Part shown: piece by piece, positions 55,668 to 63,827 of the stretch
Position numbering within the stretch: the first letter of the stretch is position 1
Layout of the letters: each line of letters begins with the position of its first letter
Assembly (NCBI GenBank): GCA_021777055.1
Contig: JAIQZO010000024.1
Coordinates: 124,001-188,000, forward strand
Source of the DNA: Candidatus Anammoxibacter sp.
GTDB taxonomy: Bacteria > Planctomycetota > Brocadiia > Brocadiales > Anammoxibacteraceae
DNA length: 64,000 nucleotides
Reading direction: 5' to 3'
The notes under the pieces: model-generated
The model's input: only the letters and a program-made list of their open reading frames with translations
Told to the model about the DNA's origin: nothing
Databases searched by the model: none
Translations under genes and position numbers: made by a program

Positions 55668-55775
55668 TAAATTTTAGGATTTTTAGGCAATTCTCTGCAC
55701 TATGATATTGAAAAATATCCATAGATATGGAACATTCTCGCACTAGAAAAGGCTAACCGGGCAATGCAGAATAAT
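55668..55775. repeat. Family F repeat, partial copy
   Basis: TTTTAGGATTTTTAGGCAAT at 55673, ATTCTCGCACTAGAAAAGGC and GGCTAACCGGGCAATGCAG at 55750-55768 correspond to blocks at 54270-54313 on the other side of the membrane protein gene. Confidence 0.65.
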
Positions 55776-55788
55776 AACTATAAAACAA

Positions 55789-55828
55789 CAGCCCAGCTTG
55801 CCAGTAAAACCTGCAAACAGGGCTGTAT
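55789..55828 (-). terminator. Probable terminator of the gene at 55857
   Basis: The stem ACAGCCC/GGGCTGT encloses a long loop; on the minus strand it is followed by a T-rich stretch (TGTTTTA). Ends 29 bp from the stop of the gene. Confidence 0.5.
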
Positions 55829-55856
55829 AAATTAAGCTACGAGATTAACTATACAT

Positions 55857-56288
55857 CTACATCATTGTCTCCACATCTATTTGCTCATATATATCGCCTT
55901 TCTTTATTTCGATCTTTTCAGGAATTAACCCGCCTTTAAATACTTTTTCACCGGAAACTCGAACCCATTCGCCCATATAGTCTGCCAATGCAGGCGCTGG
56001 AATTGTCAGCACATATACCTTTCCACCTTTCTTGCCGTCAACCAACAATCCTACCGGAATACCCATCTTGGCACACATTTTACCACAACTTTTCATTGAC
56101 ATGTGGTCATTTGTAAAGTTGTCTTCGTTCATACCGTAACACTTTGTATCAATTAAGATACCGGTAAAAGTTTTTAAAGTTTTTGCTGATTTTTCATCAT
56201 CATAATAGCCACTATAAGCGAGGTTAAATCCTGTTGTAAATACAATAAAAAAAAGAGGTAATATGATAAATGTTAACTTTTTACACAT
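55857..56288 (-). CDS. Small exported Cys-containing protein of unknown function
   Basis: 143 residues. Signal peptide through about residue 26. The mature part opens FTGILIDTKCYG and has a cluster SMKSCGKMCAKMGIPVGLL. A Cys pair of this shape (CxxxC plus an upstream Cys) recurs in exported proteins of unknown role and could bind metal or form disulfides. The strong AGGAGG ends 8 nt before ATG. Confidence 0.65.
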   Translation of the reverse strand: MCKKLTFIILPLFFIVFTTGFNLAYSGYYDDEKSAKTLKTFTGILIDTKCYGMNEDNFTNDHMSMKSCGKMCAKMGIPVGLLVDGKKGGKVYVLTIPAPALADYMGEWVRVSGEKVFKGGLIPEKIEIKKGDIYEQIDVETMM

Positions 56289-56536
56289 AATAGAACCTCC
56301 TGAGTTTTTAATTTTTATACCGTTAGGTATAATCTAGCCAAAAAATAAAGCTGCCTTCATTTTAATTATAACCCCATAATATTTTTATAACAAATCAGGG
56401 CAACCAAAAGAAAGACTTTATAACGTGTTTAATCTATTGACATATTTAGATTAACAACAATAAAATGTAAAGTTATGTCCACTTCTTCTGCCTGGGAAAA
56501 ACAGCAAAACTGGGACAGAGAGAAACTGTAAATGGT

Positions 56537-56851
56537 GTGTCAATTAATGATGCAATTATTAAAAAGGAGAGAGATAAGGATTACAAATTGACAAGTATAG
56601 ATAGGCTAAGATTCAAAACCAGGTACTTTACATACCGCGATGAGCACAATCCTCCGCATTTTCACGCTGAATATTCAGGTAAAAAAGCCATATTCGATTT
56701 TAATGGGAATGTTATTAAAGGAGATCTTGCGTCAAGAACAGCAACCAAACTAGTACGTGAATGGGTTGATCTTCACGTATCAGAGCTAGAAGAGGATTGG
56801 CAATTAGCAACAGAAAATCGAGAAATAAAAAAAATAGAACCACTTATATAA
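56537..56851 (+). CDS. Chimeric ORF: transposase fragment fused to DUF4160
   Basis: The first 32 residues ([20 protein letters not shown], then [11 protein letters not shown]) are a segment of the Y1 transposase at 62573; similarity starts near 56517, before the GTG at 56537. At about 56633 the sequence changes to [20 protein letters not shown], the core of DUF4160, which continues to the end. DUF4160 proteins normally begin shortly before DEHNPPHFH, so the transposase piece has replaced the native start. Paired with the DUF2442 gene 10 nt downstream, a common toxin-antitoxin-like pair. Start codon uncertain. Confidence 0.75.
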   Translation: MSINDAIIKKERDKDYKLTSIDRLRFKTRYFTYRDEHNPPHFHAEYSGKKAIFDFNGNVIKGDLASRTATKLVREWVDLHVSELEEDWQLATENREIKKIEPLI

Positions 56852-56861
56852 GGGGGAAACT

Positions 56862-57104
56862 ATGTGGAACATGAATGACGTAATAAATATCAATTATAAG
56901 CATGATTATATTTTCCATATAGCATTTGATGATGGTGTAGCGGGAAACCTAGATTTTTCAGAATACATAGATAAAGGACCTATATTTGCACCCTTAAAAA
57001 ACAAAGATTTCTTCAAAACTGCAAAAATAGAAGGAGGGACAATATGTTGGCCGAATGGTGCGGATATTGCACCTGAAACTCTGTACGAAAAAATAAATTA
57101 CTAA
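56862..57104 (+). CDS. DUF2442 protein, partner of DUF4160
   Basis: 80 residues. Pattern: [20 protein letters not shown], then [20 protein letters not shown] and [17 protein letters not shown], the normal DUF2442 ending. Preceded by AGGGGG. The DUF4160-DUF2442 pair is widespread and thought to be a toxin-antitoxin-like module, without proven activity that I can cite. Appears intact. Confidence 0.85.
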   Translation: MWNMNDVININYKHDYIFHIAFDDGVAGNLDFSEYIDKGPIFAPLKNKDFFKTAKIEGGTICWPNGADIAPETLYEKINY

Positions 57105-57417
57105 CAGGTTTCTCCTCAGCAGCAATCCAGAGGTTCCGTATGGCCAATCCTTTAGAGCAAAAAGTCTTTTAGATTAAGCTATTATCCAAGTAAGAATCAA
57201 CGGTGTCCAGGAACCCGCAGCAATCATTAATCCAAAATCCATACAGTGACAACTTCTATCCAGGCTATTGAATCTTTACCAACAAATAGTAGTTTTCGGT
57301 ACTGCTGACAAATGTTAAGGGGCAACGCAAATTATAATAAAAATCTAAAATTCGTCACAATTAACTAAAATAAGTGGTTTGACGTATGAGATTGCATCAT
57401 AACCCCTTACATAGTAA

Positions 57418-57462
<45 letters not shown>

Positions 57463-57580
57463 TAAGAAAAAAGGAAAGTAAAAGTTTTTTGTTTTAGCTT
57501 AACTGCTTTGTATTATTATATATAACAGAAACTTAGAATATCAATATTTCCACCATTTTTACCTGTTTTGGAGAATTGTG

Positions 57581-57602
57581 TTCACGTTTTATTCACGTTT
57601 TA
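57581..57602. repeat. 11-bp tandem duplication near a tRNA scar
   Basis: TTCACGTTTTA twice in a row, 52 bp from the tRNA-derived fragment at 57654, on its CCA side. Confidence 0.8.
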
Positions 57603-57653
57603 ATAAAATCGTTACAAGCTCAGAAAAATCACAACCAATTTTAAAATAATTTG

Positions 57654-57687
57654 TGCGCCCTGTAGGAATCGAACCTACGACCCACTG
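57654..57687 (-). pseudogene. 3' fragment of a tRNA gene (Lys-like), left direct repeat
   Basis: Minus strand: CAGTGGGTC, T arm GTAGGTTCGATTCCTAC, acceptor strand AGGGCGC and A. No CCA. 57658-57687 equals 58998-59027 in 29 of 30 bases, same orientation. It supplies the stop codon of the SIR2-like gene. Confidence 0.8.
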
Positions 57688-58721
57688 TTCCCTAGGTTCT
57701 CAGTTGAGAATGCGTCATTTATTCCAAGTGTTTTCTCTGCTTCAATTAATGGCTTTACCCAAGATAATAGTTTATCAAAATCGGCATCCGGAGATAAGTA
57801 GTTTTCCTCAACCGGAAGGGCATAAACTGTTTGATTTATTAACGCTTCACAAGTTCTTCTGGGATATTTTGCTATCCGAGATTGATAAAAGTTCGCACTG
57901 TAATCAAAGTATGTTCTTATGATAAAAGGAGCCCACTGTGACAACAGAACGTCTTTTTCCTTAGTATCAATGACTTCAACCCTTTCTATAAATCGGTTTT
58001 GTTTGCTCCATGCCGTATTCATCAGATCAACAGCCTCTTTATCAGAGTGGGGAGCACCATAGCCAAAGATCGTTAAGGTCAACGCATCACGCAAGCTACG
58101 CTTTAGAACCTCCCATTCTGTTTTGATAAAGGTGTCCTTGCTATAGTTCTTTATTGTAATTGGGTAGAGTAACCGAGTTGGTATAAGCTTTCTTTTACAT
58201 TTTGGACAAATCATTCCGTGCCCACCATAAGCTGGATGCTCCAAGCAATGAGCCACACGGACATTACCATGAAGGTGAATAATTTCCGGAATAGGAACAA
58301 TATCCTTAGTCCGATTCCACGCATCAAAAAGAAAAGGGTCCCAGTTGAAAGTTGCAACAATATCCTTTGGTCGTAGTGACATTAGTATATGATCATACAA
58401 AGTTGGGACATCTGGAAGTTGCAGGCTATTAAAATAATTATATACAATTCCCTCAATTTCTTTTAGCAAAGGTGATTTAGGGTTAATTTTATACAATCTA
58501 CTGTAAATATCCTCAAAATTGCAATTTTTATACTCAATTTCTCCTCGTTTTAATATTGGTTTGAGATCAAGTATTTCAACTAAATTATCCATGGTGGGGA
58601 GTTTTCTTCCATTTGCATCACCAGATGGAAATGCTGCAACGCTTGCACCAGACCCAAGTATGACTATATGGGGTCTTAGTTTTTCTGGTTTATTTACAAG
58701 CTGAGATTTCGTAATTAACAT
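57675..58721 (-). CDS. SIR2-like domain protein (probable defence NADase)
   Basis: 348 residues, cytoplasmic. SIR2-like features in order: ILGSGAS (21-27), TFNWD (124-128), HLHGN (149-153), a zinc-type CPKC (172-175) with other cysteines nearby, and FGYGAPHSDKEA (219-230). In many bacterial anti-phage systems such proteins cleave NAD. No other domain is obvious in the last 100 residues. The gene fills a 1.34-kb interval bounded by two tRNA-derived direct repeats, and its last four codons and TAG stop fall inside the left repeat. It stands alone; it may act as a single-gene system or be a relic. Confidence 0.75.
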   Translation of the reverse strand: MLITKSQLVNKPEKLRPHIVILGSGASVAAFPSGDANGRKLPTMDNLVEILDLKPILKRGEIEYKNCNFEDIYSRLYKINPKSPLLKEIEGIVYNYFNSLQLPDVPTLYDHILMSLRPKDIVATFNWDPFLFDAWNRTKDIVPIPEIIHLHGNVRVAHCLEHPAYGGHGMICPKCKRKLIPTRLLYPITIKNYSKDTFIKTEWEVLKRSLRDALTLTIFGYGAPHSDKEAVDLMNTAWSKQNRFIERVEVIDTKEKDVLLSQWAPFIIRTYFDYSANFYQSRIAKYPRRTCEALINQTVYALPVEENYLSPDADFDKLLSWVKPLIEAEKTLGINDAFSTENLGNSGS

Positions 58722-58993
58722 TTTTTCTCTAACAGTAAATATGATAGTATGATTCTGCCAAGATACGGTGTTTATCTAATTCTGAAATCATATTATGAAA
58801 TATAATCTTACATTGTTTGATTGTTAAATGCTAGATTGTATTTTTAAAAGCGAGCTTTGAGGTAATGTGGGTTTAACAGGTTTTCCTAATGGTATATGTT
58901 TTGGAGAGTGACGACTCAAAACAAAAGTGCCCAACCCTTAAAACGTAGTCATTTTGTAGTCATTTTTGACTACTTTAAAAAGTCGTAAGTACT
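58722..58993. other. Intergenic region with 11-bp tandem duplication
   Basis: GTAGTCATTTT occurs twice in a row at 58945-58966 and is followed by an inverted TTGACTAC to 58973, 28 bp from the tRNA fragment at 58994 on its CCA side. The rest shows no gene. Confidence 0.6.
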
Positions 58994-59035
58994 TGCTCCC
59001 TGTAGGAATCAAACCTACGACCCACTGATTAAGAG
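58994..59035 (-). pseudogene. 3' fragment of a tRNA gene (Lys-like), right direct repeat
   Basis: Minus strand: CTCTTAATCAGTGGGTC (anticodon loop with CTT, hence Lys), T arm GTAGGTTTGATTCCTAC, acceptor strand AGGGAGC and A. The 5' half of the tRNA is missing. Pairs with the copy at 57654-57687. Confidence 0.8.
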
Positions 59036-59153
59036 TGAGATTTTAAATAACCTATATAAGTCATGTTTCGTACTAACTGGTAATGGTAATTTAGTTTAAC
59101 ATGGAATAAAATCTTTGCACTCTACATCTAATACTGCCTGTTTATGTTTCTAT

Positions 59154-59175
59154 AGTATACAAAAAGTATACAATA
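59154..59175. repeat. 11-bp tandem duplication
   Basis: AGTATACAAAA followed by AGTATACAATA; third example of an 11-bp tandem pair in this island. No tRNA fragment is found next to this one. Nothing else is recognised in 59036-59264. Confidence 0.7.
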
Positions 59176-59264
59176 AAATTGGAGGAAATTTTATAAGTCC
59201 TTATGCCATGGCTAAGCGGATGCAATTGGCGCAGCTAAAAAGCCCGTGCAAATAAGTACACTTG

Positions 59265-60356
59265 TTATGTGTTTTTCTTTTTAGTATATTTATCCAGCAC
59301 TTTACAACAATATGAGACAGCGATAATTATTTCGTTCAACAGATTATCATCAACATCTTTCTGTCCATTATGTACTACATTGTTTCTTACTGTGATTGCG
59401 TCATAACATTTATCCAATACGTCGTTGCTAAGTTCTTCATAATTAAGAAGTATTGGTACTAAATACCTTAAAGACCCAGAGAATCCTAGATGGTCAAATT
59501 GTTTCCCTAAATTTTTCATGTCGATTCTGGATTTATATTCTGATATACAGAGATCATCAATTTTAGGTGATTTTCCAAATTCATTCACAGCAACTTCTAA
59601 CGCAGTGACACAATCAATTACGGCACTTCGTTTGTGACCCTGATCTTTAAGATAACGTGCATTAGAAAGTAACGTAAGTACAAACCTTGGTCTGGAATTT
59701 GAATTAAAAAACTCCCTCACCTCACTCCATTCTTCCTGCTTAATAGTTGTTTCACTATCAATATAAAATTCATGTATAATCTCATTTGTACCAGGCGGGG
59801 CCCACCTAAACTTGTTACCACTGTCTATGGATGCTTCCGCACGCCATAAATTATTTAGATAGAGAATATTCTCTCTGTCTGCGTCAAGAATATCAAGCCA
59901 ATACTGGCCTTTAATATCTCTAGCAAAAGATATCAACCTATTGCAAGCGTTAATCGCGGATTTTAATGATAACTCACCTAAACGTTTATACTCATTACTT
60001 AGATATGCGTATTTAGGTTCGTCAGGATACAAACCATTGCGTTTCCCAACCGCAGAATCTTTTTCATCAAGAATGAATGAAGCCAATTCTTTATCAACTC
60101 TATCTAAATCGACGGCAATGTAAACCTTATCGATATGATTATTCATACATCTTTGAAGGTGTTCATCTGTTATTTCCCCAAGGTCAGCAACACATTCTTT
60201 GTCAACAGACAAGGTTACAGTTACTCCATCAGTTTTCCTAACTAGATTATCTTCAGTCCGTTCTGGTATCCATTTACAAAAACCGATAGATGGCCTAATA
60301 TCTTTATCATCACTAAATGGGACAGTTAACATTATTCTTATATTTGAATACGACAT
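59265..60356 (-). CDS. HEPN-domain protein of unknown function
   Basis: 363 residues from ATG 60356; an ATG at 60416 would add 20 residues from a G+C-richer junction sequence and is less likely. The C-terminal third is helical and contains RNNVVH (R324-H329), the Rx4H catalytic motif of HEPN ribonucleases, in the context YDAITVRNNVVHNGQKDV. The N-terminal 200 residues are not recognised. HEPN proteins of this size occur in anti-phage and toxin systems. Located in the island between the SIR2-like and nuclease-like genes. Confidence 0.65.
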   Translation of the reverse strand: MSYSNIRIMLTVPFSDDKDIRPSIGFCKWIPERTEDNLVRKTDGVTVTLSVDKECVADLGEITDEHLQRCMNNHIDKVYIAVDLDRVDKELASFILDEKDSAVGKRNGLYPDEPKYAYLSNEYKRLGELSLKSAINACNRLISFARDIKGQYWLDILDADRENILYLNNLWRAEASIDSGNKFRWAPPGTNEIIHEFYIDSETTIKQEEWSEVREFFNSNSRPRFVLTLLSNARYLKDQGHKRSAVIDCVTALEVAVNEFGKSPKIDDLCISEYKSRIDMKNLGKQFDHLGFSGSLRYLVPILLNYEELSNDVLDKCYDAITVRNNVVHNGQKDVDDNLLNEIIIAVSYCCKVLDKYTKKKNT

Positions 60357-60399
60357 GTAAACTCCGTGATTCGTATTTACTCTTAACGATAATCTCACA

Positions 60400-60452
60400 G
60401 CTCCAGTGGGGTGCAAGCAAAATAACGGTTAAGCGCGGCGCTTTGTTGCCAC
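60400..60452. other. G+C-richer junction with dyad
   Basis: Contains AAGCGCGGCGCTT (6-bp arms around one base) within GGTTAAGCGCGGCGCTTTGT, between two AT-rich same-strand genes. The base composition differs sharply from both neighbours and suggests a recombination junction. Confidence 0.4.
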
Positions 60453-61358
60453 TCATTTCTTTTTTAATGCCTGCTTTACCAAACTTAAAATATATTCAAG
60501 ATCATTGTCTGAATCTGCTTGCAACTCATAATCTCCATTGCCCCAATGTCCAGTTGAAGAAACATCTCTTGCGATATTCTTTGGGTCGTCCAGTTCACCT
60601 TTTTGTAAATTTATCCACATTTTCAAAGCTTTCTTTTGAATGTGAATATCGATAATATTCGTGTCTGATACAAATGCAATATAAAGCTTCTTGGGCTTAA
60701 TTTCTATGTTGTCAAGATTCAAAATAGCATTTTTTAGCTTTTCATATAACTCTCTTATCTCATCAGAAGCCTTATCTAAATGTTCTTGTTCTGTATAAAC
60801 CTTAATTTGTTTTGCAACTTTATCTATTGTATCATTTTGTTTTGATATGGTCTTTATGCTTTCTTGTGCACCAATTTTTTGTACTTGTCTATACGACACT
60901 GTTTTATTTTCATATCGTTTTACTTCCCATAGTTCAATTGGTAAATCTTTAAAATTAATAGCTTCTCGTTGATAAGCTGTAAAAGCAGGAGCAACAAAAA
61001 TAACTCTTGATTGTGACCACTCTATATCATTTCTTTTTAAAGTGCTTTTCTGGCATTCATTATATTCGAGAATAAAATCAGCTTTATTGTTAAGCATTAA
61101 AGACAAATAAGCGTATCCCTGATCTATTACACTGAAATTTCTATCTTTTTTATATTCAATAATGACAAATGCTTTTGCTTCTGGATCAAAGGCCAAAGTA
61201 TCAATTCTAAAATTATTTATTTGAAACTCTGACTTTACAAATTCAAGACCAAAAACTAGCCTCAGATTTTCTTCTGTTAACTTTTGAATTTCTTTTTCAA
61301 GCTTGAATGGGCTATCCTTTATATATTCCAGTTTATTTGTTATTTTAAAAAGTGACAT
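60453..61358 (-). CDS. PD-(D/E)XK nuclease-like protein with C-terminal DUF5655
   Basis: 301 residues. The N-terminal half has the nuclease core: E (about 44), RIDTLAFD (D53) and VIIEYKK (E68, K70). A helical linker follows (about 170-210). The last 95 residues ([20 protein letters not shown] to LVKQALKKK) match DUF5655. Similar proteins are annotated as predicted transport proteins, but the nuclease motif argues for DNA binding or cleavage. Immediately upstream of the HEPN gene on the same strand. Confidence 0.7.
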   Translation of the reverse strand: MSLFKITNKLEYIKDSPFKLEKEIQKLTEENLRLVFGLEFVKSEFQINNFRIDTLAFDPEAKAFVIIEYKKDRNFSVIDQGYAYLSLMLNNKADFILEYNECQKSTLKRNDIEWSQSRVIFVAPAFTAYQREAINFKDLPIELWEVKRYENKTVSYRQVQKIGAQESIKTISKQNDTIDKVAKQIKVYTEQEHLDKASDEIRELYEKLKNAILNLDNIEIKPKKLYIAFVSDTNIIDIHIQKKALKMWINLQKGELDDPKNIARDVSSTGHWGNGDYELQADSDNDLEYILSLVKQALKKK

Positions 61359-61753
61359 TATTTACCCGCCCATTTTATTATTGAACGCTAACAAATTATT
61401 GAATAAATCCAGTATGACATAACATATCTATTGTAATGATATTCAATAGTATATCACAGCTCTTGCTTAAGTTCTATTCTAACAAATGTACCCAGTACTA
61501 TTTTCCAATTATCACATTTTACTGTTTCAAAAACATATTAATTAACTTTACTATAAAAGTTAATGGACCATTAGTTCATATAAGGCATTACATCTTCATT
61601 GTTTACACTTGTTGTTTGTTAAAAGCTAGCAAAAGCACTTCTTTGTTTTGTTTAACTTTTCTATTGATTTTGATTAAAGATAAGGATGGTTGTAATAATA
61701 GGATGGAGGTAATAATAGAGGGTTAACTTTACTGGATTGGTAGATTTTTTTAT
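61359..61753. other. AT-rich gap without supported gene
   Basis: A 96-codon frame on the plus strand (61436-61726) has only low-complexity hydrophobic and AT-driven codons and no Shine-Dalgarno. I do not support it as a gene. Confidence 0.5.
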
Positions 61754-62440
61754 CTAATCTAATTGTTTAATCTCTGATTTTAAAGTTTCATGTATCATAT
61801 TAAAACCGTCATTTTTCCAACGACGTATTACATATTGTAAAGAATAATTAAGGTAAAACATTCTTATTTCATTATCAAATAATGTTTTGTGAATTTTAAA
61901 GTAGCCTCCTTTTTTTTTGACTGCCACATTTATTAATTACAGTATCATGACTTATTGGAGCAAGTTTGTTTCCGTCAAGCCATCTATACTGCAATTGAGC
62001 ACCTACCGCAAAGATATACTTAGGTTTGTGTATTTTTTTTAGCATAAAAGTAAGTGCAGCATCCCATTTACCAATAAACGCAGTAGTTCTAAAATTTTCT
62101 GGTTTTTTACGATCTAATGAAGGGAACGATTCCGCATAATAATTACACCATATTAGATTGATAAAATTGTCTTGTAAGTATTTTCTAATACCTTTATTCT
62201 TTTTTAACTCGTTAAGTTTTTCATTACCAATAATTGCTTTTAGAAACAAAATATAAGTCTGGTGAATGTCCTTATCATCATCGTAAGAAAGAAATCCGTC
62301 ATTGCAAGTTTGAAACCATTTCTCCAAATCACTCCCTTGCCTTATTTTCGTCCGCTTTTCTGAATATGATGGGTGAATACTTATTAAAATAACTTTCTCT
62401 AAACCGTTATTATTGTATATATCATAAGAAGAGGGGACAG
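61754..62440 (-). pseudogene. Unidentified protein gene frameshifted at a run of nine A
   Basis: Reading on the minus strand, the frame VILISIHPSYSEKR..KYIFAVGAQLQYRWLDG stops at 61896 as CGSQKKRRLL. Shifting frame at the A9 run (61910-61918) gives a further 50-odd ordinary residues (GGYFKIHKTLFDNEIRMFYL to ETLKSEIKQLD) and a stop at 61754. Upstream the frame runs into sequence shared with the transposase leader, so the true N terminus is probably lost. Family not recognised; glycosylase-like by feel only. Confidence 0.55.
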
Positions 62441-62481
62441 GTAAATAACTATAGGAGAAATAAGGGACAGGTAAATAAAGA

Positions 62482-62510
62482 TTGACATTAGGACTGGAAT
62501 TAAATAAAAT
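62482..62510 (+). promoter_or_regulatory. Sigma-70-type promoter of the transposase
   Basis: TTGACA (62482-62487), 17-bp spacer, TAAAAT (62505-62510). Just upstream, GGGACAGGTAAATAA occurs twice (62436 and 62464). Confidence 0.6.
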
Positions 62511-62572
62511 TATCCAGATAATAAAGATATTGAAATTTAAGATAGATTAAAGAGATAGAGGAGCTTTTAATT

Positions 62573-63499
62573 ATGGCAAGGATTCCTAGGTTACTAGTAA
62601 AAGGTGAAGATACCGTATATCATATAATTTCACGTACAGCATTGCCCGGCTATGTCTTATGTGAAGTAGAGAAGGATTATCTATTGAGCCTTATAAGAAG
62701 TTTAAGCGGAATATTTTTTGTTGATGTATTTGGGTTTTGCATTATGGGTAATCATTTCCATTTACTTGTTAAGATGAAAACTATAGAAGAATATAGTAAT
62801 GAAGAGGTAAAAAGAAGAGTAGCACTCTTTCGCAAATGTGAAGATGAGATGGTTACTGATGGTCAAGTACCACTCTTCAAAGAAAAACTTTCAAATTTAT
62901 CGGAATTTATGAAAGAGCTGAAACAGAGGTTTTCCCGGTATTATAATAAATTACATGAACGCAGAGGTTATTTCTGGGGAGATAGGTTTAAGAGTGTAAT
63001 AGTTGAAAACGGAGATACCCTTATTAACTGCCTTGCATATATTGATTTAAATCCCATAAGGGCAGGCTTGGCTGAAAAACCGGAGGATTACAGATGGAGT
63101 TCAATTGGGTATCATGCGCAAACCAACAACAAAGGCAAATTCTTGTCTACAGACTACGGATTAAGTTCTTATGGTGAAATGACAGAAACTGAGAGGCTAA
63201 TTGATTATAGAGAATTTCTTTATGAAAAAGGTGCAATAGAGACATTAAATGGAAGGTCAATTAATGATACTATTGTTAATAAGGAGAGAGATAAGGATTA
63301 TAAATTGACAAGCATAGACAGGCTTAGATTCCGGACAAGGTACTTTACAGACAGCGGTATAATTGGCACAAAAGGTTTTGTTTCGCACTATTATGAGATG
63401 TTTAAAGGAAATTTTAATACAAGAAATGAAAAAAAGCCAAAAAAGATATCAGGGATGGATGGAATTTATTCACTTAAACGTTTGGTAAATGAGACGTAA
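62573..63499 (+). CDS. Y1 (HUH) transposase, IS200/RAYT-like
   Basis: 308 residues, intact. The HUH motif is H61-F-H63 in IMGNHFHLLVKM. The catalytic tyrosine is expected in RFSRYYNKLHERRGYFWGDR (Y123/Y124 or Y133). The long C-terminal extension after YRWSS is shared with the dead copies at 5292 and 56517. It nicks single-stranded DNA and moves itself or short palindromic repeats. Good leader: AGAGGAG 9 nt before ATG and a consensus promoter. Its insertion appears to have removed the start of the gene at 61754-62440. Confidence 0.88.
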   Translation: MARIPRLLVKGEDTVYHIISRTALPGYVLCEVEKDYLLSLIRSLSGIFFVDVFGFCIMGNHFHLLVKMKTIEEYSNEEVKRRVALFRKCEDEMVTDGQVPLFKEKLSNLSEFMKELKQRFSRYYNKLHERRGYFWGDRFKSVIVENGDTLINCLAYIDLNPIRAGLAEKPEDYRWSSIGYHAQTNNKGKFLSTDYGLSSYGEMTETERLIDYREFLYEKGAIETLNGRSINDTIVNKERDKDYKLTSIDRLRFRTRYFTDSGIIGTKGFVSHYYEMFKGNFNTRNEKKPKKISGMDGIYSLKRLVNET

Positions 63500-63566
63500 A
63501 GTAAATTGATGCAAAAAATGCACCTTACATTTTAATCCAACAAAAATAACGTTGTGCTTTTGAACT

Positions 63567-63827
63567 CTAAGGATTTCTTAAAATATCATCATGGGGTCCA
63601 ATTCGTCGCAAAAGATAAAACTCTTCATGTTTCTCAAATGTAAATCTATAAAACATGTTAATACTTGCCTCCCATCTATTCTTATGACCTTTCATCTTTT
63701 TTACCCTTAAAGAGGGATGTTTGATATCTAACATAAACAACTTTATCTTCTCTTCAAAGGTTTTTTGTATATTCCTTGAAAGTGCTATAAAATCTTTTTT
63801 AAATGCATCAGTACGGACTATTTTCAT
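63567..63827 (-). CDS. RelE/YafQ-type toxin
   Basis: 86 residues. Pattern: IVRTDAFKKDFIALSRNIQK, then RVKKMKGHKNRWEASINMFY and LLRRIGPHDDILRNP, typical of RelE-superfamily mRNA interferases with C-terminal basic and His residues. Its ATG overlaps the antitoxin stop (ATGA). Complete. Confidence 0.8.
   Translation of the reverse strand: MKIVRTDAFKKDFIALSRNIQKTFEEKIKLFMLDIKHPSLRVKKMKGHKNRWEASINMFYRFTFEKHEEFYLLRRIGPHDDILRNP

Noticed and set aside
61436..61726. 96-codon plus-strand ORF
   Set aside because: Low-complexity AT-driven hydrophobic residues, no ribosome-binding site, no recognisable domain.
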